Assembly (NCBI GenBank): GCA_035326705.1
Contig: DAOLES010000001.1
Location: forward strand, 62,001-126,000
From: Oligoflexia bacterium
GTDB taxonomy: Bacteria > Bdellovibrionota_G > JALEGL01
Direction of reading: 5' to 3'
Length of the DNA: 64,000 bases
A program made the position numbers and the translations under genes. This document shows positions 17,160 through 26,000 of this stretch, piece after piece (the stretch's first letter is position 1; each line of letters starts with the position of its first letter). Below the pieces are notes generated by a model. The model worked only from the letters and a program-made list of their open reading frames with translations, had not been told where the DNA came from and searched no databases.

Positions 17160-17966
17160 CTAATATTTTGAAATAATAAAGCTCCAGCTTGGAATATACA
17201 GTTGCTGATTTTGATCAAGTAACTGCGAAGGGGGGTTCATAAAAGGAGCTGCTTTTTGAACTGACCGTATGGCTTCTTCGTCTAAAAATGGACTTCCAGA
17301 GGAGTCTACTATTTTAACGGACAATAAGTAGCCATTTTGATCTAAGCGAATACTCAGTTTTGTACTGTAAAACTTTCCATTGAGATTTTGTTGAAAAACA
17401 ATGGGTCTAGGAGACCAAACATTTTCCAGTTGCTGTTTCATTCTTATAAAAAAAGAAGCATATTTGAATTTTTGTGCATTGAGTAAAGTTTCATTACCAA
17501 TATCAATATCCGGCAAGTAATTTTGTGGAGCATTTTGGGTGCTTTCTTGATTACGTATATCATTGAGAATGTATTGAGGGGATAAAGAAAAATTGTATTT
17601 CTTTTTTACATTTTGTTCTTGTTTGCTTTTTTGTGTGTTTTTTGGGGCTTTTTGAACTTCAATTTGGCGCACTTCCTTTTCTGTAAAAGTGTTTCTGTCA
17701 CTGAGATACTTACTGTCTTTATTAGGTTTTAATGTTTCAGGTTGTAAGAGCTCTACAATTTGTTGGGATAACTGCTCTTTTTGGATAAGTTCCACTTTAT
17801 CAGTTAAAGGTAAGCTTTCTTGGCTTTGAATTAAATTATCAGCATTATAAGCAAAAAATAGCATTAAAAGCACATGCAAAGCAACTGACCCAATCAATGC
17901 AGGGATCAGTTTCTTAGACTTTTGTGGGTAAAACACCCCATTTTGTTTTAAAATTCCTTGTTCCAA
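17160..17966 (-). CDS. tonB: TonB-family energy transducer
   Basis: A 268-residue TonB-like protein. It has a cytoplasmic start, one membrane helix (LIGSVALHVLLMLFFAY, about 24-40 with the conserved Ser-x3-His of TonB helices), a long Lys/Gln-rich periplasmic linker containing SKYLSDRN, and a C-terminal TonB domain (about 170-268; LSIRLDQNGYLLSVKIVDSS then FLDEEAIRSVQKAAPF). It would pass proton-motive energy to an outer-membrane receptor, but no ExbB/ExbD or receptor is nearby. The start is TTG at 17966, with an in-frame GTG at 17936 as alternative. The queuosine transporter gene is divergent 27 bp away. Confidence 0.85.
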   Translation of the reverse strand: MEQGILKQNGVFYPQKSKKLIPALIGSVALHVLLMLFFAYNADNLIQSQESLPLTDKVELIQKEQLSQQIVELLQPETLKPNKDSKYLSDRNTFTEKEVRQIEVQKAPKNTQKSKQEQNVKKKYNFSLSPQYILNDIRNQESTQNAPQNYLPDIDIGNETLLNAQKFKYASFFIRMKQQLENVWSPRPIVFQQNLNGKFYSTKLSIRLDQNGYLLSVKIVDSSGSPFLDEEAIRSVQKAAPFMNPPSQLLDQNQQLYIPSWSFIISKY

Positions 17967-17993
17967 AGCTAGACTTAATGATACACCATCGCC

Positions 17994-18770
17994 ATGAATT
18001 ATTCACATATCTTGTTGGATCGATCAAAAAGACTTTTGTTGATTTTGGGCGGTTTTTTTATCTGTAATACTCTAGTGGCAGAATTTGTTGGAGTTAAAAT
18101 CTTTTCCTTTGAAGATAGTGTGGGTATTGCAAAGTTTAATTGGAGCATACTGTCTGAAACAGGAACACTGTCGTTTTCTGCAGGAACCATTTTATGGCCG
18201 GTTGTATTCATTATGACAGACATTATCAATGAATATTATGGTAAAAAAGCAGTGCGCTTCCTATCTTATTTAACGGTTGCTTTGATTTTATATGCTTTTA
18301 TTATGGTCTCTTGGGCCATTAACTTGGCACCAGCAGAATGGTGGCAAAATATTTTTTCAGAACAAGGCATAGATATGCAACAATCCTTTGCGGTTGTTTT
18401 TGGTCAGAGCAATAGGATAATTATTGCATCCATGATTGCCTTTATTGTGGGCCAGTTGCTTGATGCAACTATTTTTAAAAAAATCAGAGATATGCTAGGA
18501 GAAAAAATGATCTGGTTAAGAGCAACCGCTTCTACGGCTGTATCTCAACTGGTAGATAGTTTTTTAATCTTATATATTGCCTTTGTTTTGGGTCCACAAC
18601 AATGGTCACACAATTTGTTTATGGCGGTAGGTACTGTCAATTATATTTATAAAATGTGTGCTGCGGTGGCTTTAATTCCTTTATTGTATTTGGTCCGCTA
18701 TGCAATTGAGAAATACCTTGGTCAAGAGTTGGCAGAAAAATTAAAATTAGATGCTGAACACAGTCAATAA
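17994..18770 (+). CDS. yhhQ: Queuosine precursor transporter (YhhQ/QueT family)
   Basis: A 258-residue inner-membrane protein with about six helices, of the VUT/YhhQ family that imports preQ0/preQ1 for the queuosine modification of tRNA. Characteristic segments are ILWPVVFIMTDIINEYYGKK (about 63-82), FIVGQLLDATIFKKIRD (about 153) and WLRATASTAVSQLVDSF (about 174). The ATG at 17994 is 27 bp from the divergent tonB start. No preQ1 riboswitch fits in that gap, and no other queuosine gene is in the window. Confidence 0.9.
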   Translation: MNYSHILLDRSKRLLLILGGFFICNTLVAEFVGVKIFSFEDSVGIAKFNWSILSETGTLSFSAGTILWPVVFIMTDIINEYYGKKAVRFLSYLTVALILYAFIMVSWAINLAPAEWWQNIFSEQGIDMQQSFAVVFGQSNRIIIASMIAFIVGQLLDATIFKKIRDMLGEKMIWLRATASTAVSQLVDSFLILYIAFVLGPQQWSHNLFMAVGTVNYIYKMCAAVALIPLLYLVRYAIEKYLGQELAEKLKLDAEHSQ

Positions 18771-18793
18771 CAATTGCTAGGGTGCTTTTGATA

Positions 18794-20500
18794 ATGTCAG
18801 AAAAAAAATATAAAAAAATAGCCCATTATATTGTTGAACACTTAAAGCAAACGGTTTTTTTCTTAAAATTAGATGGGGCCAATGTTTTTAAAGTAAGAGC
18901 TTATGAAAAAGCCATTAATATCATTGATGAAATGGCCAATGAATTTTATCCTTACCTTGAACAACAAAACTTTACGGATATTGATGGTATTGGCAAAGGC
19001 TTAAGCGCAGATATATTGGAGTTAAGTGAAGGCAATAAAAGTACAGTTTTACAAAGTTTGTTAAAAAAATATCCTGAGAATTTGTATCAGTTAAAAAAAA
19101 TTAAAGGTTTGGGCAGTAAAAAGATTTTAAAACTTTACACAGAGTTGAGTGTTACCAGCCTAGCAGATTTAGAATATGCATGTTATGAAGGCTTGTTGGT
19201 TAAACTGGATGGTTTTGGAGAAAAAACTCAAACCAAAATATTAGAACAATTAAATTTTTTAAAAAGTACTAACAATCTATATACCTATGCTTTTTTATGT
19301 GAAAAAGCCAAAGAACTGGTTATGCAACTCAAAACAATGCCTGAAGTTCAGGATGTTGTTATTACCGGTGAATTAAGACGTTGTATGGAAGTTGCCGCAT
19401 CCATTGAATTGTTGATATTAACCCAAAAGAGTAAACCCAAAATAGACAATATAGATAATCTTATACTATCCAAGGATGCTATGGATAAAGATAAGATCTA
19501 CGCAAACTATCAAAATATACCTGTTGTGTTGTACCCCTGCACAAAACAGAACTATGGTAGCGTTTTATTTAAAAGCACTGGATCACAAGCTTTTATTCAA
19601 GAAATTTGTACTAAACAGTTAGATGTACTTGAACATCAGCATGAAACCGAAGAATCTGTGTTTAAAGCCATGAAAGTTGAGTATTGTTTACCTGAGCTCA
19701 GAGAAAGTAAAAAAGAGTATATAAAAATAAACAATACACCCGCACCAGGTTCATTGCTTGAAAGTACTGATATTCAAGGCGTATTTCATATGCATAGCAC
19801 CTACAGTGATGGAAAAAACACTCTAGAAGAAATGGTTAAAAGATCAATAGAGTTAGGGTATCAATACATTGGGATTTCTGAACACAGTCAAACCGCATTT
19901 TATGCACGTGGTTTAAATTTGGACACCATCAAACAACAAGCACAAGAAATCAAAACCCTGCGTAAGAAATATCCTCAAATTCATATTCTACATGGGATTG
20001 AGTCTGATATATTGCCAGATGGGCAGCTCGACTATCCAGATTCTGTTTTAAAACAACTTGATTTTGTTATTGCTTCAGTGCATGCATACATGAATCAAAG
20101 TGAAGATCTTATGACACAAAGATGTTTAAAAGCTTTGGAAAACCCATATTGCACAATGTTAGGGCACCCAACGGGTAGAGTGCTGCTCGGAAGAGATAGT
20201 TTTAAAATTAACTTAGAAGCTATTTTTAAAAAAGCGGGTGAATTGGGTAAATTTATTGAAATCAATGCCAACCCTAAACGTTTAGATTTAGATTGGCGCT
20301 ACATACCTCTAGCCATAAAACACAAAGTTAAACTGGTTGTAAATCCGGACGCACATAGTATAGATGGTTTATCGCATACATTTTATGGGGTTAATGTTGC
20401 TAGAAAAGGTGGCCTGACTAAAAAAAATGTAATCAACACCTTACCTTTAGAAAAGTTAAGTCCTTTACTAAATATGGGGTCTTTGAAGTATGCCAGATAA
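18794..20500 (+). CDS. polX: PolX-family protein with PHP domain, polymerase site degenerate
   Basis: A 568-residue bacterial family X protein. Parts in order: an N-terminal 8-kDa-like region, helix-hairpin-helix motifs (IDGIGKGLSADIL near 62, IKGLGSKKI near 103, LDGFGEKTQ near 137), a nucleotidyltransferase domain (about 180-290) and a C-terminal PHP phosphoesterase domain (about 328-568). PHP ligands look intact: HMHSTYSDG, GISEHS, HGIESDIL, SVHAY, GHPTGR, NPDAHS. In the palm, the usual GDIDIL reads ASIELL and the VDLR position reads VVLY, so all three catalytic Asp are missing. It likely acts as a DNA-binding 3'-5' exonuclease/phosphoesterase. It overlaps nth by 11 bases, pointing to base excision repair. 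ATG at 18794 chosen; GTG at 18782 is possible. Confidence 0.9.
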   Translation: MSEKKYKKIAHYIVEHLKQTVFFLKLDGANVFKVRAYEKAINIIDEMANEFYPYLEQQNFTDIDGIGKGLSADILELSEGNKSTVLQSLLKKYPENLYQLKKIKGLGSKKILKLYTELSVTSLADLEYACYEGLLVKLDGFGEKTQTKILEQLNFLKSTNNLYTYAFLCEKAKELVMQLKTMPEVQDVVITGELRRCMEVAASIELLILTQKSKPKIDNIDNLILSKDAMDKDKIYANYQNIPVVLYPCTKQNYGSVLFKSTGSQAFIQEICTKQLDVLEHQHETEESVFKAMKVEYCLPELRESKKEYIKINNTPAPGSLLESTDIQGVFHMHSTYSDGKNTLEEMVKRSIELGYQYIGISEHSQTAFYARGLNLDTIKQQAQEIKTLRKKYPQIHILHGIESDILPDGQLDYPDSVLKQLDFVIASVHAYMNQSEDLMTQRCLKALENPYCTMLGHPTGRVLLGRDSFKINLEAIFKKAGELGKFIEINANPKRLDLDWRYIPLAIKHKVKLVVNPDAHSIDGLSHTFYGVNVARKGGLTKKNVINTLPLEKLSPLLNMGSLKYAR

Positions 20501-21116
20501 GCATAAAAAAATATTAAAACAATTGAACAAACTTTACCCCGACCCAAAATGTGAATTAGATCACGATGGCCCGTTTCAGTTGTTAATTGCAACAATACTT
20601 TCGGCTCAATGTACAGATGTCAGAGTTAATAAAGTGACACCGGCTTTATTTAAGGCTTATCCTGACGCTTTTGCTATGGCAAAAGCACCATTAGAGAGCA
20701 TAGAAGATTTAATTAGAACCACAGGCTTTTTTAGAAATAAAGCAAAATCAATTTTAGAAACATCACAAATTTTAGTTGAAAAATACAAGGGTCAAGTCCC
20801 CAAAACCATGCAAGCATTGATCAAACTAAAAGGGGTAGGTAGAAAAACTGCAAATGTGATTTTAGGAAATGCATTTAATATCAATGAAGGTGTTGTTGTT
20901 GATACGCATGTTGGGCGACTAAGTCGACGCTTTGGTTTTACAAAAGAAAAAGATCCTATTAAGGTTGAAAAAGATTTAATGAAGTTGGTGCCACAAAAGG
21001 ATTGGACCATTTTTTCTCACTGGCTCATTCTGCATGGTAGAAGAGTATGTAAAGCACAGCGTCCATTATGTGGACAGTGTGAGTTGGCGCCTTTGTGCCC
21101 AAGTGCTAGCCTTTGA
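20490..21116 (+). CDS. nth: Endonuclease III
   Basis: A 208-residue DNA glycosylase/AP lyase removing oxidised pyrimidines. The helix-hairpin-helix with catalytic Lys is LKGVGRKTANVILGNAF (near 112), the catalytic Asp is in VVDTHVGRLSRR (near 133), and the C-terminal 4Fe-4S motif is C-x6-C-x2-C-x5-C (VCKAQRPLCGQC then ELAPLCP). It overlaps the end of polX, so both repair genes are co-translated. A perfect hairpin follows directly. Confidence 0.97.
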   Translation: MPDKHKKILKQLNKLYPDPKCELDHDGPFQLLIATILSAQCTDVRVNKVTPALFKAYPDAFAMAKAPLESIEDLIRTTGFFRNKAKSILETSQILVEKYKGQVPKTMQALIKLKGVGRKTANVILGNAFNINEGVVVDTHVGRLSRRFGFTKEKDPIKVEKDLMKLVPQKDWTIFSHWLILHGRRVCKAQRPLCGQCELAPLCPSASL

Positions 21117-21125
21117 GGGTAATTT

Positions 21126-21200
21126 ATCTCAAAAGGTACGGCCTTACTTTTAGGAAGGTAATAAAAAAGATCTCAAAAGTAAGGCCGTACCTTTTGAGAT
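21126..21200. terminator. Perfect 26-bp inverted repeat between convergent genes
   Basis: Arms at 21126-21151 and 21175-21200 are exactly complementary over 26 bases, with a 23-base A-rich loop. Each arm also begins with the same ATCTCAAAAG, so the loop side carries a partial direct repeat. The right arm abuts the stop codon of the MDR gene (21202), and nth ended ten bases before the left arm. The most economical role is a bidirectional terminator. Perfect symmetry and higher GC than its surroundings also fit a miniature palindromic repeat element. No second copy was seen in this window. Confidence 0.7.
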
Positions 21201-21201
21201 T

Positions 21202-22239
21202 TTAATAGGGAATATCTAAAACTATTTTTCCAAAACTTTGTCTGTTTTCCATTTTGTCTTGTGCCTTTGCAGCATCTTTTAAAGGAAAAACAGAATCAAT
21301 GATTGGTTTTAGATGTCCGGCAATAAAGTGTTGATAAACGTCTTGCATTTCTTGCCAAGTCCCCATGGTTGAGCCTAAAATTTGTACTTGTCTATAAAAA
21401 ATATGTCTAAGGTCAGTTTTTGGATCAAAACCAGCAGTGGCGCCACAACTTATAATTTTTCCACCATTGCGCGCGGATTTTAATAAAGGTACCCATTGTT
21501 CACCACCAACATGGTCTATGATGACATCAACACCTTGTTTGTCAGTTAATGATCGGATTTCTTTGTCAATGGCAACTTTGGTGTAATCAATGCATTCATC
21601 AACCTGTAGTAGGTCCTTTGCTTTTTGTCTTTTTTCTTGGGTGCTAGCCGTTGTAAAAACAGTGCATTTGAAAAATTTTGCTATTTGTATGGCTGCGCAA
21701 CTAACACCTGAACCAGCTCCCATAACAAGAACAGTTTGTTTGGGTTTTAATTGCGCTTTACCCATCAGCATACTCCAAGCTGTAAGGTAAGTAAGTGCAA
21801 AGGCAGACGCTGAATAAAAATCAACTCCACTTGGAATAGGTAGTAAGTTTTGTTCTGGTACGCAAGTGTATTGAGCATAGGTACCATTGTTTTCTCGACC
21901 AAAAAGACGGTACTGATGACAAAGGTTTTCTTGTTTATTTTTACAACGATCACAAATTCCACAGGGCATCCCGGGATTAATAAGGACTCGATCTCCCTTA
22001 TTAAATTTACTGGCCAAAGATCCATTTTGAACAACAATACCTGCTCCGTCAGAACCAGGAATATGTGGAAGGGGGCTTTTCATGCCTGGTAAGCCACGTC
22101 TAAAGTGCAAATCTAAATGGTTTAACGAAGCCGCTTTAAGCTCGATTAAAACTTCACCGTCTTTGGGAGAAGGTTTATTGACTTGGGTATAGTTTAAAAC
22201 ATCACTTGAGCCAAGTTCGTTGTATTGTATGGCAAACAT
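21202..22239 (-). CDS. Zinc-type alcohol dehydrogenase-like (MDR) oxidoreductase
   Basis: A 345-residue medium-chain dehydrogenase/reductase. The N-terminal GroES-like half has a catalytic-site region SLNHLDLHFRRG and GSDGAGIV, and a structural-zinc cysteine cluster CGICDRCKNKQENLC (about 93-107). The Rossmann half carries VLVMGAGSGVSCAAIQIAK (near 170) and DVIIDHVGGEQW. The catalytic zinc Cys found in true ADHs is replaced by Asn in SLNHLD, as in quinone-oxidoreductase-like members, so the substrate is unclear. It is 49 bp from an SDR gene on the same strand. Confidence 0.85.
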   Translation of the reverse strand: MFAIQYNELGSSDVLNYTQVNKPSPKDGEVLIELKAASLNHLDLHFRRGLPGMKSPLPHIPGSDGAGIVVQNGSLASKFNKGDRVLINPGMPCGICDRCKNKQENLCHQYRLFGRENNGTYAQYTCVPEQNLLPIPSGVDFYSASAFALTYLTAWSMLMGKAQLKPKQTVLVMGAGSGVSCAAIQIAKFFKCTVFTTASTQEKRQKAKDLLQVDECIDYTKVAIDKEIRSLTDKQGVDVIIDHVGGEQWVPLLKSARNGGKIISCGATAGFDPKTDLRHIFYRQVQILGSTMGTWQEMQDVYQHFIAGHLKPIIDSVFPLKDAAKAQDKMENRQSFGKIVLDIPY

Positions 22240-22288
22240 ACAACAGTCATAAATTAAAATGATTGAAAAATCATCTTATAAGCAATAG

Positions 22289-23050
22289 TTATTCAATTTC
22301 TCCACTGCGATCAAGCATATGGGCATTGGCTTGTTGGCTTGGCATAATAAGCATTTGATCGATGTTGACATGTTTTGGGCGACTCAATACAAAATAAACA
22401 GCATCAGCAATGTCTTTTGCATGTAAAGGGCTTATGTTATTGTATGTGGCATCTGCTAAATTTTGGTTGCCTTTATGTCTAACAATACTAAATTCTGTGT
22501 TGGCTAAACCAGGATCAATGGAACTGACTTTAATTTTTTTTGTAAGCAGCTCTTGTCTTAGCGATTGAGTTAAAGCCTTGACCGCAAATTTAGAAGCACA
22601 ATAACCAGCACCTTTTGGGTAAGCTTCATGCCCTGCAATTGAACCTATGTTAATGATCTGTGAGTATGCTGTTTCTTGTAGAATTGGGATGAAACTTTTA
22701 CACATACGAAATATGCCAAGAACATTGGTGTCCAACATGGTTAAAATATCTTTTTCATCAGAATCCACCAAGCTATCCTTCCCAAGGGCAAGGCCGGCAT
22801 TGTTTATCAGTCCACTGATCTGAAGTTTTTTTGAATCCGTAAAATCTTTAAAGTTCTGTACACTCTGCGTATCTTGGACATCAAGTTGATGAACAAAACA
22901 TCTTTCCTCACCTAAGAGAAGTTGCAGGTGTTTAAGTTTTTCTGTTCGTCGGGCACCTAAGATGAGAGTGTATCCCTCATGATGCAGTTTTTTAGCGGTT
23001 TCGTAGCCAAAGCCACTTGAGGCACCTGTTATGATCACTGTTTTATTCAT
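22289..23050 (-). CDS. Short-chain dehydrogenase/reductase (YdfG-like)
   Basis: A 253-residue classical SDR using NAD(P)H. It shows the cofactor loop TGASSGFGYETAK at the N-terminus, GARR after beta-2 (an NADP-type Arg), LINNAGLALGK, and the catalytic Ser in INIGSIAGHEAYPKGAGYCA with the YCASK Tyr/Lys. It resembles the YdfG-type serine/3-hydroxy acid dehydrogenases. The substrate is not predictable. The ATG at 23050 is preferred to an upstream TTG at 23059. Confidence 0.9.
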   Translation of the reverse strand: MNKTVIITGASSGFGYETAKKLHHEGYTLILGARRTEKLKHLQLLLGEERCFVHQLDVQDTQSVQNFKDFTDSKKLQISGLINNAGLALGKDSLVDSDEKDILTMLDTNVLGIFRMCKSFIPILQETAYSQIINIGSIAGHEAYPKGAGYCASKFAVKALTQSLRQELLTKKIKVSSIDPGLANTEFSIVRHKGNQNLADATYNNISPLHAKDIADAVYFVLSRPKHVNIDQMLIMPSQQANAHMLDRSGEIE

Positions 23051-23091
23051 GGCATGCAATATAGTTAAAAACTCATCAAGTGTGAAATATT

Positions 23092-23520
23092 TTAAATAAA
23101 GTCAACAATAGCAAATAGTAATACAATTGATTTTACAGTCCAAAGAATGGTTCTTATCCAATTGCCGTTAGTCAAAGAGTGAATATTATTGATATCATAA
23201 TGATGGCTAAGTTGCCCATGTAAAGGAATTTGCAGAAAAGCAGTAGACAACCAAATGCCCATAATCAAAAGAATATTAAGCCATAAAACATTGTACTTTA
23301 CGGTCAAAATCATTGCTGAGAACACCTCTAACAACATGACAGGTCCCACAACCCAAGATGTTAGTCTTTGATGTTTTTTTGCATAATGAGGGAAATGACT
23401 GGGCTCAATGTATGCAAAAAGAGGGTAGTGAACAATTTGAACAAACCAAATAAGCCCTGTCATAAAAAGTGATGAAAAAAGTTGAATGTAAAAATAATCA
23501 GATACAGAAAAACTAAGCAT
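23092..23520 (-). CDS. Conserved four-helix membrane protein, unknown function
   Basis: A 142-residue inner-membrane protein with four hydrophobic segments and a conserved-looking motif WFVQIVHYPLF followed by HFPHYAKKHQRLTSWVVGP. I recognise the type as an uncharacterised membrane protein but cannot give a function. Its start overlaps the photolyase stop by eight bases, so it is co-translated with the photolyase and htpX. Confidence 0.75.
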   Translation of the reverse strand: MLSFSVSDYFYIQLFSSLFMTGLIWFVQIVHYPLFAYIEPSHFPHYAKKHQRLTSWVVGPVMLLEVFSAMILTVKYNVLWLNILLIMGIWLSTAFLQIPLHGQLSHHYDINNIHSLTNGNWIRTILWTVKSIVLLFAIVDFI

Positions 23521-25015
23521 TATTTATTTCCTTGTACATCTTTAAAGCTCTTTCTCTTTGTGTTTTATGATTAACAATGGGAGTCATATAATGTTCTGAA
23601 ACTTTACGTTCATCATGAAGCAGCCCTGCATCAATATCTTTGAGTTTGGGCAAAAAGTTTTTTATATACAATCCTTCTGGGTCAAATTTTTTAGATTGTG
23701 ACCAAGGATTAAAAATTCTAAAGTACGGTTGGGCATCGCAACCTGTTGAAGCAGACCATTGCCAGCCACCATTGTTTGGCGCTAAATCTCCATCAAGTAA
23801 GGTTTCCATAAAGTATTTTTCTCCCCAGCGCCAATCAATCAATAAATCTTTACATAAAAATGATGCCACAATCATTCGACAACGATTGTGCATCCAACCC
23901 GTTGTTTTAAGTTGTAACATGGCGGCATCAACAATAGGAAAACCGGTTTCTCCGTTTTTCCAAGCTTCAAACCACCGTTCATTGTTTTTCCATTGAATTT
24001 GATTGTATTCGGGTTTAAAGGCTTCTTTTTCAACATGAGGGTGGTGATATAAAATGTGATAATAAAATTCTCGCCAAATCAATTCATTGAAAAAAGTGTC
24101 TTTCTGGTTTTTATTTTTGGGGTCAAAAGCTTTAAGTTTAAAGTAGGCAATAATTTGAGCAATGGTTAAAGATCCGTTTTTAAGAAAAAATGAAAATTGT
24201 GAGGTGCCATCTATTGAAGGAGTATCTCGTTTATCTTTATATGAATTAAGTTTGCTGGAAAAATTTTCTAAACATTTATAGGCATAAAGAGAACCTGCTT
24301 TTGGTATTGGAACCGTTGTTTTCTTTTTATTGGACTGATCATAGGTATTTAAACTGTCTTGTAGCTTTAATTTTTTTCCACAAAGGTTCTCCCATGTTAA
24401 TGAAAAAATCTTCTTTGATTTATTGTCTTTTAAAGCGTCCAAATAGTTAAAAGTATGCTCTTGTTGTTTGATACGTCTTTGAATAGGTTCTGTTTTAAAG
24501 ACATCTAGCCATTGCCTAGAAAAAGGAGTGAAAACTTGATAATACTCATCATCACTTCCTTTTTTTGTCACCAACTCTGGCTCAATTAAAAGGTGATCAT
24601 TACAAGAAAATTGTGAGATATCCCAAGTGTCTAAAAGTTGTTTAATGCTTTGATCCCTTTTTATAGCAAAAGGTTCATAGTCATTATTCCAAGTAAATAA
24701 AGTGGGGCGTGGTATATTTTGAGCATTAAACTGTTCAAACAAACTTTCAAATGATTCAAATGGGCCTTGGTCAAGAAAAAGAAGATCACTTCCAGCAGCA
24801 AGAAGTTCTTGTTTGAGTGATTTTAATGTTTCAATAAAAAACTGAAAACGGTTAATAGAAAAATCATTTCTACTGAGAAATTTTTTATCAAAACAAAATA
24901 AACCAACAACTCGGCCATCATTTTTTTTCCAGTTTTCTTGTAAAGCCGGATTACCTGCTATTCTTAGGTCTCTTCTAAACCAATGAATACCATAGTTTTT
25001 TATGTTTTGGCTCAT
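23513..25015 (-). CDS. phrB: Deoxyribodipyrimidine photolyase (class I-like)
   Basis: A 500-residue photolyase/cryptochrome-family flavoprotein that repairs UV-induced pyrimidine dimers with blue light. The N-terminal antenna domain begins IHWFRRDLRIAGNPAL. The FAD-binding domain is clear from TGFPIVDAAMLQLKTTGWMH, NRCRMIVASFLCKDLLIDW and GDLAPNNGGWQWSASTGCD, with WSQSKKFDPEGLYIK near the end. These match bacterial CPD photolyases. The start overlaps the htpX stop (ATGA) and the end overlaps the small membrane gene. Confidence 0.95.
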   Translation of the reverse strand: MSQNIKNYGIHWFRRDLRIAGNPALQENWKKNDGRVVGLFCFDKKFLSRNDFSINRFQFFIETLKSLKQELLAAGSDLLFLDQGPFESFESLFEQFNAQNIPRPTLFTWNNDYEPFAIKRDQSIKQLLDTWDISQFSCNDHLLIEPELVTKKGSDDEYYQVFTPFSRQWLDVFKTEPIQRRIKQQEHTFNYLDALKDNKSKKIFSLTWENLCGKKLKLQDSLNTYDQSNKKKTTVPIPKAGSLYAYKCLENFSSKLNSYKDKRDTPSIDGTSQFSFFLKNGSLTIAQIIAYFKLKAFDPKNKNQKDTFFNELIWREFYYHILYHHPHVEKEAFKPEYNQIQWKNNERWFEAWKNGETGFPIVDAAMLQLKTTGWMHNRCRMIVASFLCKDLLIDWRWGEKYFMETLLDGDLAPNNGGWQWSASTGCDAQPYFRIFNPWSQSKKFDPEGLYIKNFLPKLKDIDAGLLHDERKVSEHYMTPIVNHKTQRERALKMYKEINNA

Positions 25016-25884
25016 CCGTTCATTAAGCTTGGGTTTTGAGCCATAGCTTCTAGTCTTTTAATTCTTTCGGCGGTAATAGGATGAGTTCTAAAAAGATTTT
25101 TAATGCCCTTTAAACCGCTTATAGGGTTGATAATAAACATATGTGCGGTTTCAGGTGTGGCATCATCCATTGGATAATGCTGAGCTCCCAGTTCTAACTT
25201 TTGTAAAGCTCTTGCCAAATATAAAGGGTTGCCACAAATTTTTGCACCACCTTTATCGGCACCATATTCTCTTGATCTAGAAATAGCCATTTGAATAAGC
25301 ATGGCTGCCATAGGCGCAAAAATCATAGCAGCTATTAAAGCTAAAGGATTAGAGTTTTCTCCATCACGACTTCTTCCGCCACCTAACATTGCTCCCCATC
25401 TTGCGATGCTGGCTAATATAGAAATTGCTCCAGCAAAAGTAGCGGCAATGGTCTGAACCAAAATATCTCTGTTGGCTATGTGAGTTAACTCATGGCCAAT
25501 AACACCAGAAAGTTCATCATGATCCAGTAAGTTTAAAATCCCTGTTGTTACGGCAACTGCAGCATGCTCAGGGTTTCTGCCAGTTGCAAAGGCATTGGGT
25601 GTGGGGTTTTGGATGATATAAACTTTGGGCATGGGGATGTTGGCATTCATGGTTAAGCCACGAACCATACTGTACAGTTCAGGCGCAGAGGTTTCATTAA
25701 CTTCTTTGGCTTTGTACATTTTTAAAACCATTTTATCTGAAAACCAGTATGAGAAAAAATTGCTTACAGCAGCAAAAATCAAACCAAGAATCATACCTTG
25801 TTGACCCCCGAGTAATTTGCCTAAGTAAGCAAAAACGACAACCAATAATGCCATTAAAACAGTGGTTTTAAGCGTATTTTGCAT
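25012..25884 (-). CDS. htpX: Zinc metalloprotease HtpX
   Basis: A 290-residue M48 membrane protease involved in inner-membrane protein quality control. Two N-terminal helices are followed by the zinc site HELTH in GVIGHELTHIANRD (about 132-145), two more hydrophobic segments, and the third ligand region SREYGADKGGAKIC. The ATG at 25884 is preferred to a TTG at 25902. Its stop overlaps the photolyase start. A 12-bp palindrome (AATCTTAAGATT, 25902-25913) lies just upstream and could be an operator. Confidence 0.93.
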   Translation of the reverse strand: MQNTLKTTVLMALLVVVFAYLGKLLGGQQGMILGLIFAAVSNFFSYWFSDKMVLKMYKAKEVNETSAPELYSMVRGLTMNANIPMPKVYIIQNPTPNAFATGRNPEHAAVAVTTGILNLLDHDELSGVIGHELTHIANRDILVQTIAATFAGAISILASIARWGAMLGGGRSRDGENSNPLALIAAMIFAPMAAMLIQMAISRSREYGADKGGAKICGNPLYLARALQKLELGAQHYPMDDATPETAHMFIINPISGLKGIKNLFRTHPITAERIKRLEAMAQNPSLMNG

Positions 25885-26000
25885 GTTGGGAGTATAGCCC
25901 AAATCTTAAGATTGTCTAGATTTCCTAGCCGCATTTATTTTGCAATAACTGAGGCAATATAGCTCAGAGGAATAAAATGATTACCTTTAAGTGGGTTGTA

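Noticed and set aside
17105..17218. 38-residue N-terminal extension of lysA
   Set aside because: It overlaps the end of the tonB gene, encodes a hydrophobic stretch foreign to the family, and a family-like start is available at 17104.
22259..22274. Small hairpin (ATGATT/AATCAT) with a T-rich tail on the minus strand after the SDR gene
   Set aside because: The stem is six AT-rich pairs, too weak to call a terminator.
25902..25913. 12-bp palindrome AATCTTAAGATT upstream of htpX as a firm operator
   Set aside because: It is short and AT-rich, so it could arise by chance in this composition. It is mentioned only as a possibility in the htpX entry.
25960..25970. TAGCTCAGAGG resembling a tRNA D-arm
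   Set aside because: No acceptor stem, anticodon arm or T-arm can be drawn around it.
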